Source: Arthrobacter sp. ISL-65 (lineage in GTDB: Bacteria; Actinomycetota; Actinomycetes; Actinomycetales; Micrococcaceae). Taken from it: a stretch of DNA of 64,000 bases. The notes below the pieces were generated by a model. That model made no database searches. It saw nothing but the letters and a program-made list of their open reading frames with translations, and was not told where the DNA came from. Positions 17,547-25,728 of this stretch are shown here, one piece after another (position 1 is the stretch's first letter; each line of letters opens with the position of its first letter). The position numbers and the translations under genes are program-made. Location of the stretch: the NCBI RefSeq assembly GCF_018613795.1, contig NZ_JAGGPN010000017.1:28062-92061 (forward strand), written 5' to 3'.

Positions 17547-17927
17547 TTACGCGCGCTGGGAAAGGTTGAGAATGTTCCCTTCGCTGTCCAGGAACCAAGC
17601 GGCCTTCCCCCAGTCGCTCGTGGCAATGCCGTTCTCCGTCTTCAACCCGGGCATGTCGTACTCTTCAAAGACGACGCCGCAGGCCCGCAGCTCCTCCACT
17701 TCCCGTTCCAGGTTGTCCGTGGCCCAGCCCATCTGGGTGTTCTTCGCCGTCCCTGCATTGTCTGTCTGGTAAATGAGGAGTCCCGTTCCGTGGCCGCCGC
17801 GGTAAAAAAGGCTGTCGTCCTCCGGGGACTCGGCAGGTTCCAGCCCCAGCTTGTCCCTATAGAAATCCTTGGCCCGGTTGATGTCCTTCGCGGGAAGAAC
17901 AGCCATGATGTCCAAATCCGTGAGCAT
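17547..17927 (-). CDS. VOC/glyoxalase-fold protein
   Basis: 126 residues forming one vicinal-oxygen-chelate domain with paired beta-alpha-beta-beta-beta modules: VLPAKDINRAKDFYRDKLGL at the N-terminus and WGKAAWFLDSEGNILNL at the C-terminus. Such single-domain proteins act as glyoxalase, bleomycin-binding or fosfomycin-resistance-like dimers. The usual metal ligands are not clear here, so the activity is open. Start ATG 17927 follows GGAAATC. It and the GYD gene behind it may form a small unit with the MHS carrier. Confidence 0.85.
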   Translation of the reverse strand: MLTDLDIMAVLPAKDINRAKDFYRDKLGLEPAESPEDDSLFYRGGHGTGLLIYQTDNAGTAKNTQMGWATDNLEREVEELRACGVVFEEYDMPGLKTENGIATSDWGKAAWFLDSEGNILNLSQRA

Positions 17928-17980
17928 GATGATTTCCTTTCTGCATTGTTCTCTGGTGGATGGCGGTGCTCTCCCCCGCC

Positions 17981-18301
17981 CTACTGCCCCGGAGCGCGGT
18001 ACGACGGCGTCTTCTTGGCCGCCTCGTCGATGTCTTCCGGCGTCATGAGCGGCTTCAGACGCAGATTCACGGCGCCCGTCGAATTGATCGTCAGCGAAAG
18101 TGCCGCGGCGTTGGCCTGATCCGGGATATCAAGGACGCCCAGGACGTCGGTGTCCCCAAAAGCGAAGTAGAAGCTCTCCAGCGATCCTCCAACGGATTTG
18201 AGGGCGTCCACCACCACGTCACGCCGCTTGGAGCCGCCTTCCCGCATCAGCCCCTTGATTCCTTCACCCACGTAGTTCGCTTCAAACAGATACTTGGTCA
18301 T
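17981..18301 (-). CDS. GYD-domain protein
   Basis: About 106 residues from ATG 18299-18301, preceded by GGAAAGACC. The sequence has the GYD-domain arrangement MTKYLFEANYVGEGIKGL, then AFGDTDVLGVLDIPD and LTINSTGAVNLRLKPLMTPE. These are small ferredoxin-like-fold proteins (relatives of Dabb/AsnC barrel families) of unknown biochemical role, often near stress or detoxification genes. An in-frame extension to 18358 has no better start. It lies 53 nt upstream of the VOC gene on the same strand. Confidence 0.85.
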   Translation of the reverse strand: MTKYLFEANYVGEGIKGLMREGGSKRRDVVVDALKSVGGSLESFYFAFGDTDVLGVLDIPDQANAAALSLTINSTGAVNLRLKPLMTPEDIDEAAKKTPSYRAPGQ

Positions 18302-18527
18302 GGTCTTTCCTGTTCCGTGATGGTCCAGGACACGGGCACCCGAGGGCGTGCCTGACACGCGTGACGGTGGGTCCTGGAGCGGTCCCGGAGTGGGGCCGTG
18401 CGCACAGCGTAGGCCTACTTCGGCGTGCTAACAACGGCTGTCTGCTAACTCCGCGGACGGGAGTCCGCCACAGCCGGACTGCATCGTCCGGGAGCTGTGT
18501 TCGACGTCCCCGCTTACCGACGATCGC

Positions 18528-20042
18528 TCACATCACCGTCGGCCTGTCAGGGCGTCCTCCGTGCGACGCCCGTGCTTCCTCGTAGCTGCTGTCGAACGGC
18601 AGCGAGTCCATCTCCAGCAAGGGGTTGTGGTCCTGCGTCGCCACCAGCTCGCGGGCGGCTTCGTCAGAGTCAACGCTGGGCATGGAGCCGGGCAGGTGCC
18701 GCCGGGCGGATTCGGGCAGGAAGTAGATGGCGACCGCGGCGATGGCGGACGTCGCCATGAGGTAGAACGCAGGCATCAGGTCGTTGCCGGTCAGCTGGAT
18801 GAGCGCGGCAATGATGAACGGGGTAGTCCCGCCGAAGATGGCCACGGCGAAGTTGTAGGCGATGCCCATGGCCGAGTAGCGGTGGGCCGTGGGGAACAGC
18901 GCCGGGAGCGCGGACGCGAGAATGGCAACGAAGAATGCCACCGGGAACGCGATAAGGGCCAGGCCGGCGAGCGTGGCGGGAACGGTGCCGACCGAGATCA
19001 GAAGGAACGCGGGGAGCGACAGCACCACCGTGCTGATGGCCCCGATCCAGAGCACAGGGCGGCGGCCGATCCTGTCTGAGAGGCGCCCCGTCAACGGGAT
19101 GCACAGGGACATGACCACCAGCACCGGAACGGTCAGCAGCGTCCCGTGGATCTCGTCGTAGCCCTTGTTGGTGGTCAGGTACGTGGGCATGTACGACGTG
19201 AGGGCATAGCCCACGGTGTTGCCGGCAGCCACAAGGATCATGGCCAGCACGATGCGGCGCCAGTGGTCCTTAAAGATCGCCACCGGGCCGACGGGGCGGA
19301 GCTCGTCGTCGGTCTCGTGGTGACTGGCGGCGACGGCTTCCGCCTCCTGCGTGGCCTTGAAGGCGGGCGACTCCTCGATCTTCAGGCGGAAGTAGATGGC
19401 CACGATGCCCAGCGGGCCGGCGATCAGGAACGGGATGCGCCAGCCCCAGGCCTCCATCTGGGGCTGCCCCAGAACCAGCTGGAGCACCGATACCAGCCCA
19501 GCCCCCAGGGCGAAGCCGAGATAGCTGCCCATGTCCAGGAAGCTGACGAAGAAGCCCCGGCGGTGGTCCGGCGAATGCTCGCACACAAACGTGGTGGCCC
19601 CGGAGTACTCACCGCCGGTGGAAAAGCCTTGGATCAGCTTGGTGACCACCAGCAGCACGGCGGCCCAGATCCCCAGCACCGCATACCCGGGAAGCAGGCC
19701 GACGACGAACGTCGCCCCGGCCATCAGCATCAGGGTCATGGCCAGGACCTTTTGCCGGCCGATCTTGTCGCCCAGCCAGCCGAAGAAGACGCCACCCAGC
19801 GGCCGGGCAATGAACGTGGCACCGAAGGTTCCCAGCAGGAACAGGTTCTGCACGGCCCTGTCCGCCTCGGGCAGGAACACCGGACCCATGGTGGTGATCA
19901 GATAGCCGAACACGCCGACGTCGTACCACTCCATCGTGTTGCCCACGATGGTGCCGCCGAGCGCCTTCCGCAGGGTCCGGTGCTCGACGACGTTGATGTC
20001 AGAGACGCGCAGCCGCCGCGGCTGTAGATGGGGCTCTGTCAT
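18528..20042 (-). CDS. MHS-family MFS transporter (ProP-like)
   Basis: About 504 residues. ATG 20040-20042 is the start (GTGAGCGAG site); an extension to 20255 is in frame but Arg/Ser-rich. The signature TIVGNTMEWYDVGVFGYL in TM1, the loop GWLGDKIGRQKVLAMTL after TM2 and GFSTGGEYSGATTFVCEHSP around TM4-5 identify the metabolite:H+ symporter family (proline/betaine, citrate, shikimate, alpha-ketoglutarate). Twelve hydrophobic segments are apparent, with an acidic C-terminal tail. The substrate cannot be deduced; a proline/betaine role would be the default comparison. Confidence 0.9.
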   Translation of the reverse strand: MTEPHLQPRRLRVSDINVVEHRTLRKALGGTIVGNTMEWYDVGVFGYLITTMGPVFLPEADRAVQNLFLLGTFGATFIARPLGGVFFGWLGDKIGRQKVLAMTLMLMAGATFVVGLLPGYAVLGIWAAVLLVVTKLIQGFSTGGEYSGATTFVCEHSPDHRRGFFVSFLDMGSYLGFALGAGLVSVLQLVLGQPQMEAWGWRIPFLIAGPLGIVAIYFRLKIEESPAFKATQEAEAVAASHHETDDELRPVGPVAIFKDHWRRIVLAMILVAAGNTVGYALTSYMPTYLTTNKGYDEIHGTLLTVPVLVVMSLCIPLTGRLSDRIGRRPVLWIGAISTVVLSLPAFLLISVGTVPATLAGLALIAFPVAFFVAILASALPALFPTAHRYSAMGIAYNFAVAIFGGTTPFIIAALIQLTGNDLMPAFYLMATSAIAAVAIYFLPESARRHLPGSMPSVDSDEAARELVATQDHNPLLEMDSLPFDSSYEEARASHGGRPDRPTVM

Positions 20043-20276
20043 GGCTCGCTCACCGCCTGTTTCACGCTGGGCACGTGCCGGCAGTTTCCGGCATCCCCGA
20101 TCGGTGGAGGCCCAACTCTCCGACCATCTTCCCACTGGCGTTCTGAGACAACAATGAAAATCACAGCTGCCTTCACGCGGCCCGGGCTCCGCCGTCGTAC
20201 GTAGGGCGGTGACTGGGATAAGCTCGCTTGCGGCCGGAACAGGCATCGACACCAACCGTAAGGGGCGGGGAATTCC

Positions 20277-20876
20277 TTGGATCTACTGGGCGGCATGAAC
20301 CGTGACGAACTCGGCATCTCTGCTTGGGTTGCGGCTAGCGTCTTCGCGCTTGCGGTCGGTGTTTGGCGTCCCCGAAAGCTTCATTGGTCTGTGCTTGGAT
20401 CGGTCCTGCTCTTCGCGGCCCTCAACGCCGGCGCCGGGATCTACGTCCTGAACCATGTCGGTGATCCGCGCTGGTCTGCAGGGGAACCGCCGCTGAGCGC
20501 TCCGTCGTTTTCCGGGACGCCCGTGGTGGGGCAGTTTCTGGGCCCTCTAGACTCCGCTCTAAACGCAGTGGTCGGCCAGGTGAACGCGTTCCTGGCATTC
20601 AAGCAGGCACTGCCCGTGGCGCTGGGCTTCCTTGGCACGTCCGGCTGGGCCCTGCTGGTGTCGTTCCCGCTTGGCATTCTTGCCACCGTCATCAGTTACG
20701 TCATGGATAGGCGCCGAACGGCAGACTTCGAAAAATACCGGGCCACCGTCGACCTGCTCAAAGTTGAGCTTGAGGAGATCAAGCGGCAGATCTCGACAGG
20801 GAATTCCGTCGGAACGGCACTCCCTGCATCGGACGAGGTTGCCGATGTGCGGCCCAGACTGACCCGCGGAGAATGA
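20277..20876 (+). CDS. Putative membrane protein with C-terminal coiled coil
   Basis: 199 residues from TTG 20277 (GGGGCGGGG 7-8 nt upstream); ATG 20295 is an alternative. Three hydrophobic segments at about 13-30, 38-60 and 110-145 are followed by a cytoplasmic, charged helical segment (RRTADFEKYRATVDLLKVEL, EEIKRQIS) likely to be a coiled coil. I recognise no family. It has no clear operon partner. Confidence 0.65.
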   Translation: MDLLGGMNRDELGISAWVAASVFALAVGVWRPRKLHWSVLGSVLLFAALNAGAGIYVLNHVGDPRWSAGEPPLSAPSFSGTPVVGQFLGPLDSALNAVVGQVNAFLAFKQALPVALGFLGTSGWALLVSFPLGILATVISYVMDRRRTADFEKYRATVDLLKVELEEIKRQISTGNSVGTALPASDEVADVRPRLTRGE

Positions 20877-21038
20877 TTCAGGTGCGCTGCAGTTGGCGTT
20901 CGTCCATTTTGTCTCACGTTGTTGGCAAGCCGGCGGAGGATGTCTCCGCGCGCATGATCTTCGTCCGTGACGAGGGTCTGATGTCCTCAGTAGGGCTCAG
21001 GACGGATCAGGCGCCCCGGGGCGCGGGATAATGGAAGC

Positions 21039-21362
21039 ATGACCGATCGGGATCACGACGAGGATCTGTGGCAGGAGTTCGACCGGCTCCCACCCGCAGG
21101 GCCGGACCGCGTCCAGGGACTGCCCGGCGGACTGCCGCAGGGCTTTGGCTTCCGCACCGGTGTGCGCAGTGCCAAGGTGGCTCTCGGGTTCGCCGTGTAC
21201 GCCCTGGCGCTTGGAACCGTTCTGGTCGTCACCGGCGCGGTGGTGTTCATCAGCCAGGGGCAGTGGCTGCTGCTCGGACTAATGGTGCTGATCGAGGCCG
21301 TCTTCATCCTGGCCTTCAGCCGGCTAGTGCACCTTGCGCGCATGCGTCGCTCGGCCGAGTAG
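21039..21362 (+). CDS. Small membrane protein, two transmembrane helices
   Basis: 107 residues from ATG 21039 with an acidic N-terminus (MTDRDHDEDLWQEFDRLP) and two adjacent hydrophobic helices (about 50-70 and 74-94) ended by a positive stop-transfer segment. No catalytic motif is visible and the family is unknown. Codon use looks like its neighbours. It ends only 6 nt before an MFS-tail relic on the other strand. Confidence 0.6.
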   Translation: MTDRDHDEDLWQEFDRLPPAGPDRVQGLPGGLPQGFGFRTGVRSAKVALGFAVYALALGTVLVVTGAVVFISQGQWLLLGLMVLIEAVFILAFSRLVHLARMRRSAE

Positions 21363-21368
21363 CCGCGC

Positions 21369-21452
21369 CTACGCTACCTTCCGCTCCCGCCACAGGAGCG
21401 ACACCACGAACGTCACCGCACTCAGCGCTAGCATGACCAGCATGCGGCCCCA
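21369..21452 (-). pseudogene. Orphan C-terminal tail of an MFS pump (paralogue of 30312 gene)
   Basis: Twenty-seven minus-strand codons encode LALSAVTFVVSLLWRERK plus flanks (WGRMLVM upstream, VA-stop downstream), nearly identical to the last residues of the complete MFS gene at 30312-31676. Nucleotide similarity to 30321-30405 is also high by eye. Nothing upstream continues the homology. It is the last piece of a duplicated or transferred pump gene that was deleted. Confidence 0.72.
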
Positions 21453-21529
21453 ACGACGCCGTGACCTCGCCGGTGCAGCAATGCCGGGCTCCGCGTTCCA
21501 GGGCCTTTGCCTTGCTGGACGAGCATTCG

Positions 21530-22342
21530 TTAGCCGGGCAGGTGGTTCAGCTTGCGGATCTGGCTGTCGAAGGCAGACGTAGGGACGTAGCGTCGGAGCA
21601 TGCTGACCTGCCGGACGCGGGAGCCGGCGGTATAGCGGAGCTTGGGCTTGGAATCCTGAGCGGCGGCAACCACTGCGGCGGCAGCCACTGATGCTGGATC
21701 GCCTTCCTTCACGGCGCCGGCCATGTACTCCATGAAGACCCCCCGCTGTTTGGCGTAGGCGTCCATGGGCTTGTCGGCCTGCAGGTTGTTGGCATCAAAA
21801 TCCGTGTTGGTCCAGGCCGGCTGCACCAGGACGGCGCGGACACCGTGCTCGCGGAGTTCGTGGTCAAGGGATTCCGTGTACCCCTCGACCGCGTGCTTTG
21901 AGGGAGAGTAGGCGGCCATGTACGGCTGCGGAATGAACCCGACGATCGAGGAAAGATTCACGATCCGCCCCGCTTTCCGGGCGCGCATATGCGGCAGAAC
22001 CGCCTTGGTCATCCGCATGACACCAAACACGTTGATGTCGAACACGCGGCGATCCTGATCAAGGGAACTTTCTTCGGCTGCCCCCGACGACCCTATGCCC
22101 GCGTTGTTGACCAGTACATCGATCTTTCTGAAACGGTTGATGACCTCTTGAACCGCACCTGCCACGGAGTCGTCACTGGTCACATCGAGATCAATGAAGG
22201 TCACTCCGGCGACGGGCGGGACGCCTGCCGGTGAGCGGCTGGTGCCGACAACCTCATATCCCGCTTCTGCCAAGGCGGCAGCTGCCGCCTTCCCGATTCC
22301 TGACGATGCCCCCGTCACGAGGGCTACCTGCTGTGTAGTCAT
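21530..22342 (-). CDS. SDR-family oxidoreductase
   Basis: About 270 residues from ATG 22340-22342, which has a CAGGAG ribosome-binding site. Classical short-chain dehydrogenase signatures: cofactor loop TGASSGIGKAAAAAL, VLVNNAGIG, and the active site Ser (NLSSIVGF) with YSPSKHAVEG supplying Tyr and Lys. It oxidises or reduces an alcohol/carbonyl with NAD(P)H; TSRSP at the second strand suggests NADP. It lies downstream of the NmrA-like gene on the same strand, 87 nt away, so it may belong to the TetR-controlled group. Confidence 0.92.
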   Translation of the reverse strand: MTTQQVALVTGASSGIGKAAAAALAEAGYEVVGTSRSPAGVPPVAGVTFIDLDVTSDDSVAGAVQEVINRFRKIDVLVNNAGIGSSGAAEESSLDQDRRVFDINVFGVMRMTKAVLPHMRARKAGRIVNLSSIVGFIPQPYMAAYSPSKHAVEGYTESLDHELREHGVRAVLVQPAWTNTDFDANNLQADKPMDAYAKQRGVFMEYMAGAVKEGDPASVAAAAVVAAAQDSKPKLRYTAGSRVRQVSMLRRYVPTSAFDSQIRKLNHLPG

Positions 22343-22429
22343 TGCCTGCTCCTGCTGCTGGATGGTGAAAGAAGGGATCCTAGAACTCCGGGCCACAGCG
22401 TAATCGGGCTCGTATTGCCGCTCACCCGT

Positions 22430-23524
22430 TTACAACTTGCCCGTCCTCGCATCTGCACTGCCCTTAAGGATCGGAGAGTCGCTGCGCCAGTTCTCCGGCT
22501 GGACCCTCTCCCAGAGACTTCCCTTGCCAAGCTCTCTGCCCAACTGGTCTTCCCGCCTGAACCACTGTTCGGCACTCCTGATCCTGTTGGGGTGAATTTC
22601 GTCGAGCAGGGCGTAATCCCGAGTGATGATGTGGTGTTTCCACACGTTCCAGAAGCCTGTGAAATTGTCCCGGAAGCTCATGGTGCTCTTGTCATTGGGA
22701 TCGGCGTTATATCCGGCGGGCAGATCAGCAGCGCCGCTCAGCGGGCCACCCCAATATGTGTCCAGATCCGTGTCGATGTATTGTGCCGGATGCCCCGTGA
22801 CTTTCTCGAATGCCGCAGCCATATCGGCATAAGTCATGTGTTCGATAGCAACTTCGAGGTCCATGCCGTTCGCCCGTTCCTGATTGTCGAAAAGCCAGCG
22901 AACATAGAACCCGCAATCTTCGAGGGATACGTGAGGAACGGCGCCCTTGCCCAGCGGGACGCGCCACGTGACGACACCGTCTTCAATGCCGGGGGTCATA
23001 GGTGTGAGCGGTGAGATCACCATTTCAATGTAGGGACCCGAGGTGAAGACAGCTGCTCCCATTCGGTTCCGGTTCTTCTGGTTCTGGAACAGTACCCATT
23101 CGGCTATGCGGCCTTTACCGTCGTAGTGGCCTGTGCGGAACTTTGAGTCATAGCCGGACTTCTTGAGGGCGTAGTCGAGGTTTCCGTAGACGTAGAACTT
23201 GATTCCTTCTTCAATCGCTATCTCGTAACTGCGGATGGCCCAGTAGATCTCGGTTTTCTCACCGGTGTTGAACCCGTCGATGTTGACGTATGCGCCGTCG
23301 CAGCCGCGAAATCCTTCCCGCAGCACGTCTTCGTCGGCGAATGACCCTTCGACAATGGAGACGTTGCCGAGCGCGAGGAGGGCCTGGGCTCGTGGGGAGG
23401 TGGCGTCGCGGGTGAGGACCCGAACGTTGTATTTTTTGTCGGCGACGAGAGCGCGGACGATGGGCATCCCTTGGGCCCCTGTGCCGCCAATGATGAAGAT
23501 GGTGGGGGTGGTGTGAAAAGACAT
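22430..23524 (-). CDS. NmrA-like NAD(P)-binding protein, TetR-controlled
   Basis: About 364 residues from ATG 23522-23524 (GGAG 8 nt upstream). The N-terminal Rossmann loop IFIIGGTGAQGMPIVRAL and second-strand NVRVLTRD place it in the NmrA/atypical SDR group. Absence of a clear YxxxK active site suggests a redox sensor or a non-standard reductase. It is longer than most NmrA proteins because of a C-terminal helical extension (WNVWKHHIITRDYALLDEIH). Two ACCGATCGGT palindromes lie 63-96 nt upstream of its start, so the TetR regulator transcribed divergently probably represses it. Confidence 0.85.
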   Translation of the reverse strand: MSFHTTPTIFIIGGTGAQGMPIVRALVADKKYNVRVLTRDATSPRAQALLALGNVSIVEGSFADEDVLREGFRGCDGAYVNIDGFNTGEKTEIYWAIRSYEIAIEEGIKFYVYGNLDYALKKSGYDSKFRTGHYDGKGRIAEWVLFQNQKNRNRMGAAVFTSGPYIEMVISPLTPMTPGIEDGVVTWRVPLGKGAVPHVSLEDCGFYVRWLFDNQERANGMDLEVAIEHMTYADMAAAFEKVTGHPAQYIDTDLDTYWGGPLSGAADLPAGYNADPNDKSTMSFRDNFTGFWNVWKHHIITRDYALLDEIHPNRIRSAEQWFRREDQLGRELGKGSLWERVQPENWRSDSPILKGSADARTGKL

Positions 23525-23583
23525 GACTTTGACTCCAGGAATTGAGTGCGGACGCAATCGGTACGCGTTAAGCGCAGACATCG

Positions 23584-23623
23584 GAAACCGATCGGTCTCC
23601 TGCACTGTACACCGATCGGTTTC
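23584..23623. promoter_or_regulatory. Two TetR-type operators upstream of the NmrA-like gene
   Basis: Palindromes GAAACCGATCGGTCTC (core 23587-23596) and ACCGATCGGTTTCC (core 23611-23620). Their starts are 24 bp apart, just over two helical turns. They lie 63-96 nt upstream of the minus-strand NmrA-like gene. Confidence 0.82.
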
Positions 23624-23661
23624 CAAGTCACAAGTGCCCGATATCCCGCGTCGGGGTCCCT

Positions 23662-23677
23662 GGAACCGATCGGTTTT
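23662..23677. promoter_or_regulatory. TetR-type operator upstream of tetR
   Basis: The palindrome GGAACCGATCGGTTTT (core 23665-23674) lies 35 nt upstream of the tetR start codon and shares the ACCGATCGGT core with four other sites. Autoregulation of tetR is the simplest reading. Confidence 0.8.
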
Positions 23678-23709
23678 CATTTCATCGAAATCCGGGTTAG
23701 CCTCGCAGT

Positions 23710-24279
23710 ATGGCCACCGAAACGAATCCAAGTTCCCGAGAGCGTCTCCTGGAGGCGGCGGCCACGCTTACCTACCAAAACGGTGTCGGCATCGGCATCG
23801 AGGCGCTGTGCAAAGCGGCCAGGGTGTCCAAGCGTTCCATGTACCAGCTGTTCGGGAGCAAAGACGAACTGCTGGCCGCAAGCCTGGAGCAGCGCGCCTC
23901 TGCCTTCGTGGCGGGGCTCGTGCCTGCCGCAGGCGATGGCCGTTCGCCTCGCGAGCGGATCCTGCACGTCTTCCAGCAGGTGGAATTGCAGGCCGGCGCG
24001 CCCGAGTTCCGAGGCTGCCGGTACCTCGCTGTACAGATCGAGCTCAAGGATCAGAGCCACCCCGCGAGCCAGGTGGCACACCGCATCAAGGGAAATCTGA
24101 CTGCTTTTTTCCGCACCGAGGCCGTACAGGGTGGGGCGAGCAATCCTGACCTGCTGGCCCGACAGCTCAGCCTGGTCTTCGACGGCGCCAGCGCCCGCGC
24201 GGGGATCGGAGCCGACAACCTAACAGGGCTCATCACGCCCACTGTGGGTACCCTGCTCGACGCAGCAGACATACGCTAA
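23710..24279 (+). CDS. TetR/AcrR-family transcriptional regulator
   Basis: 189 residues. The N-terminal helix-turn-helix reads RLLEAAATLTYQNGVGIGIE and ALCKAARVSKRSMYQLFGSK (about residues 13-55), the standard TetR DNA-binding arrangement. The rest is a helical ligand-binding and dimer domain. Start ATG 23710 has a weak ribosome-binding site. Identical palindromes flank the gene on both sides, at the divergent NmrA-like promoter, before tetR itself, and before the downstream hydrolase gene. It therefore most likely represses itself and both neighbouring units and is released by an unknown, perhaps electrophilic or epoxide-like, ligand. Confidence 0.9.
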   Translation: MATETNPSSRERLLEAAATLTYQNGVGIGIEALCKAARVSKRSMYQLFGSKDELLAASLEQRASAFVAGLVPAAGDGRSPRERILHVFQQVELQAGAPEFRGCRYLAVQIELKDQSHPASQVAHRIKGNLTAFFRTEAVQGGASNPDLLARQLSLVFDGASARAGIGADNLTGLITPTVGTLLDAADIR

Positions 24280-24502
24280 CCCATCCACCTTTTCAAACAG
24301 GCCGGCTGACCCTTGCCTGTACTCAAGCACGCCCGTGACGGCGCCATTCCGCAGCGCCTAGCCGCCAGGCAGCACCGAACCTTCCGCGCGAAGCGGCGGC
24401 CGTGAGCCTATTCCTATCGGAGCGCCCTCGGAGCTGTGACCCCCCAGCGGTGACGGCCGAGCGGTGACCGCCGGACCTTCCCACTGCTGCACTTGCACAA
24501 CA

Positions 24503-24541
24503 AAACCGATCGGTTTACAGTGATGGAAACCGATCGGTTTC
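24503..24541. promoter_or_regulatory. Two TetR-type operators upstream of the hydrolase operon
   Basis: Palindromes AAACCGATCGGTTT (24503-24516) and GAAACCGATCGGTTTC (24526-24541). Starts of the cores (24505, 24529) are 24 bp apart, the same spacing as the pair at 23587/23611. They lie about 105-140 nt before the GTG of the alpha/beta hydrolase. Confidence 0.85.
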
Positions 24542-24643
24542 TCGATCCGTACAGGTAGCCGGCGCAGCTGTTGGCTGACGACTAAAGCCAATTACACGCA
24601 GCTGAAGAAGTAGCACGCCCTCACCGATTTCAAGGAGATCTTT

Positions 24644-25621
24644 GTGAACAGTTCACTCACCCACCGCTCCGTCGACGTAAACGGAGTCCGGCTGCACATC
24701 GCCGAGCAGGGGGAAGGCCCGCTGGTCCTGCTGCTCCACGGCTGGCCGGAGAGCTGGTACTCCTGGCGCCACCAGTTCGGGGCGCTGGCTGCGGCCGGGT
24801 ACCGGGTCGTTGCCCCTGACCAGCGCGGCTACGCCCGCAGCGAGCAGCCGTCGGATGTCGCGTCGTACACCCTGCTCCACCTCGTCGGCGACATGATCGC
24901 CTTGATCGAGGAGCTGGGCGAGGAGCAGGCGATACTCGTGGGGCACGATTGGGGCGCACCCGTTGCGTGGACCGCGGCAATGTTGCGCCCGGACATGGTC
25001 CGCGCCGTGGCCGGGCTCAGTGTCCCGCCGATTCTGCCCGGCGGGATGGTTCCGCCCTCAATCACACGCACCCAGTACGGCGACGGCTTCTACCAGGTTT
25101 ACTTCCAGGAGCCCGGAATCGTGGACGCGGAGCTCGCCAAGGACATCCCGGACTCCTTCCGCCGCATCCTGGTCGGCGCCTCAGGTGACAACCCGGACAG
25201 CACGGAGCCCCGGCCGTTGGTCATACCCGCAGGCCTGGGCCTCCTGGACACCATGCCCGAGTCCCCCGCTCTCCCGGGCTGGCTGACGGAGGAGGATATC
25301 CAGGTCTACGCCGAGGACTACGCCCTGCACGGCGAGCAAGCCTTCACCGGAGCCTTCAACTGGTACCGGAACATCGAGCGCAACAACGAACTGCTCGCGC
25401 CTTTTCGGGGGCGCGGGATCGACGTCCCCGCCTTGTACGTGGTGGGAGACCGAGACATGGTCACCTCCCTAAGCGCCCCGGACGGGAGCAACCCGCTGAG
25501 CGCTGTCGCGCAACTGCACGGCCCGGTGGTGCTGCCAGGTTGCGGGCATTGGACGCAGCAGGAGCGTCCCGACGAGGTCAACGCCGCACTCCTCGACTTC
25601 CTCGCCCGCATCGACGCCTAG
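24644..25621 (+). CDS. Alpha/beta-fold hydrolase, epoxide hydrolase-like
   Basis: 325 residues from GTG 24644 (AAGGAG upstream). The oxyanion-hole motif HGWPESW (about 32-38), nucleophile elbow GHDWGAP with Asp102, and the C-terminal GCGHWTQQERP His are those of soluble epoxide hydrolases and haloacid-type dehalogenases. Asp as nucleophile argues against an ordinary esterase. A cap-domain Tyr is likely within the insert at about 150-230. First gene of a plus-strand unit with an NmrA-like protein and an acetyltransferase; two TetR operators precede it. Confidence 0.88.
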   Translation: MNSSLTHRSVDVNGVRLHIAEQGEGPLVLLLHGWPESWYSWRHQFGALAAAGYRVVAPDQRGYARSEQPSDVASYTLLHLVGDMIALIEELGEEQAILVGHDWGAPVAWTAAMLRPDMVRAVAGLSVPPILPGGMVPPSITRTQYGDGFYQVYFQEPGIVDAELAKDIPDSFRRILVGASGDNPDSTEPRPLVIPAGLGLLDTMPESPALPGWLTEEDIQVYAEDYALHGEQAFTGAFNWYRNIERNNELLAPFRGRGIDVPALYVVGDRDMVTSLSAPDGSNPLSAVAQLHGPVVLPGCGHWTQQERPDEVNAALLDFLARIDA

Positions 25622-25728
25622 GCAGCCCGACGACACCACGCAGAACTCCCTGGCCGGCACCATTCCGCTGGGGCAGGGATGGTCATCATCTGACCCAGCC
25701 AACCAGACAACCTCAACAAAGGACGCAA

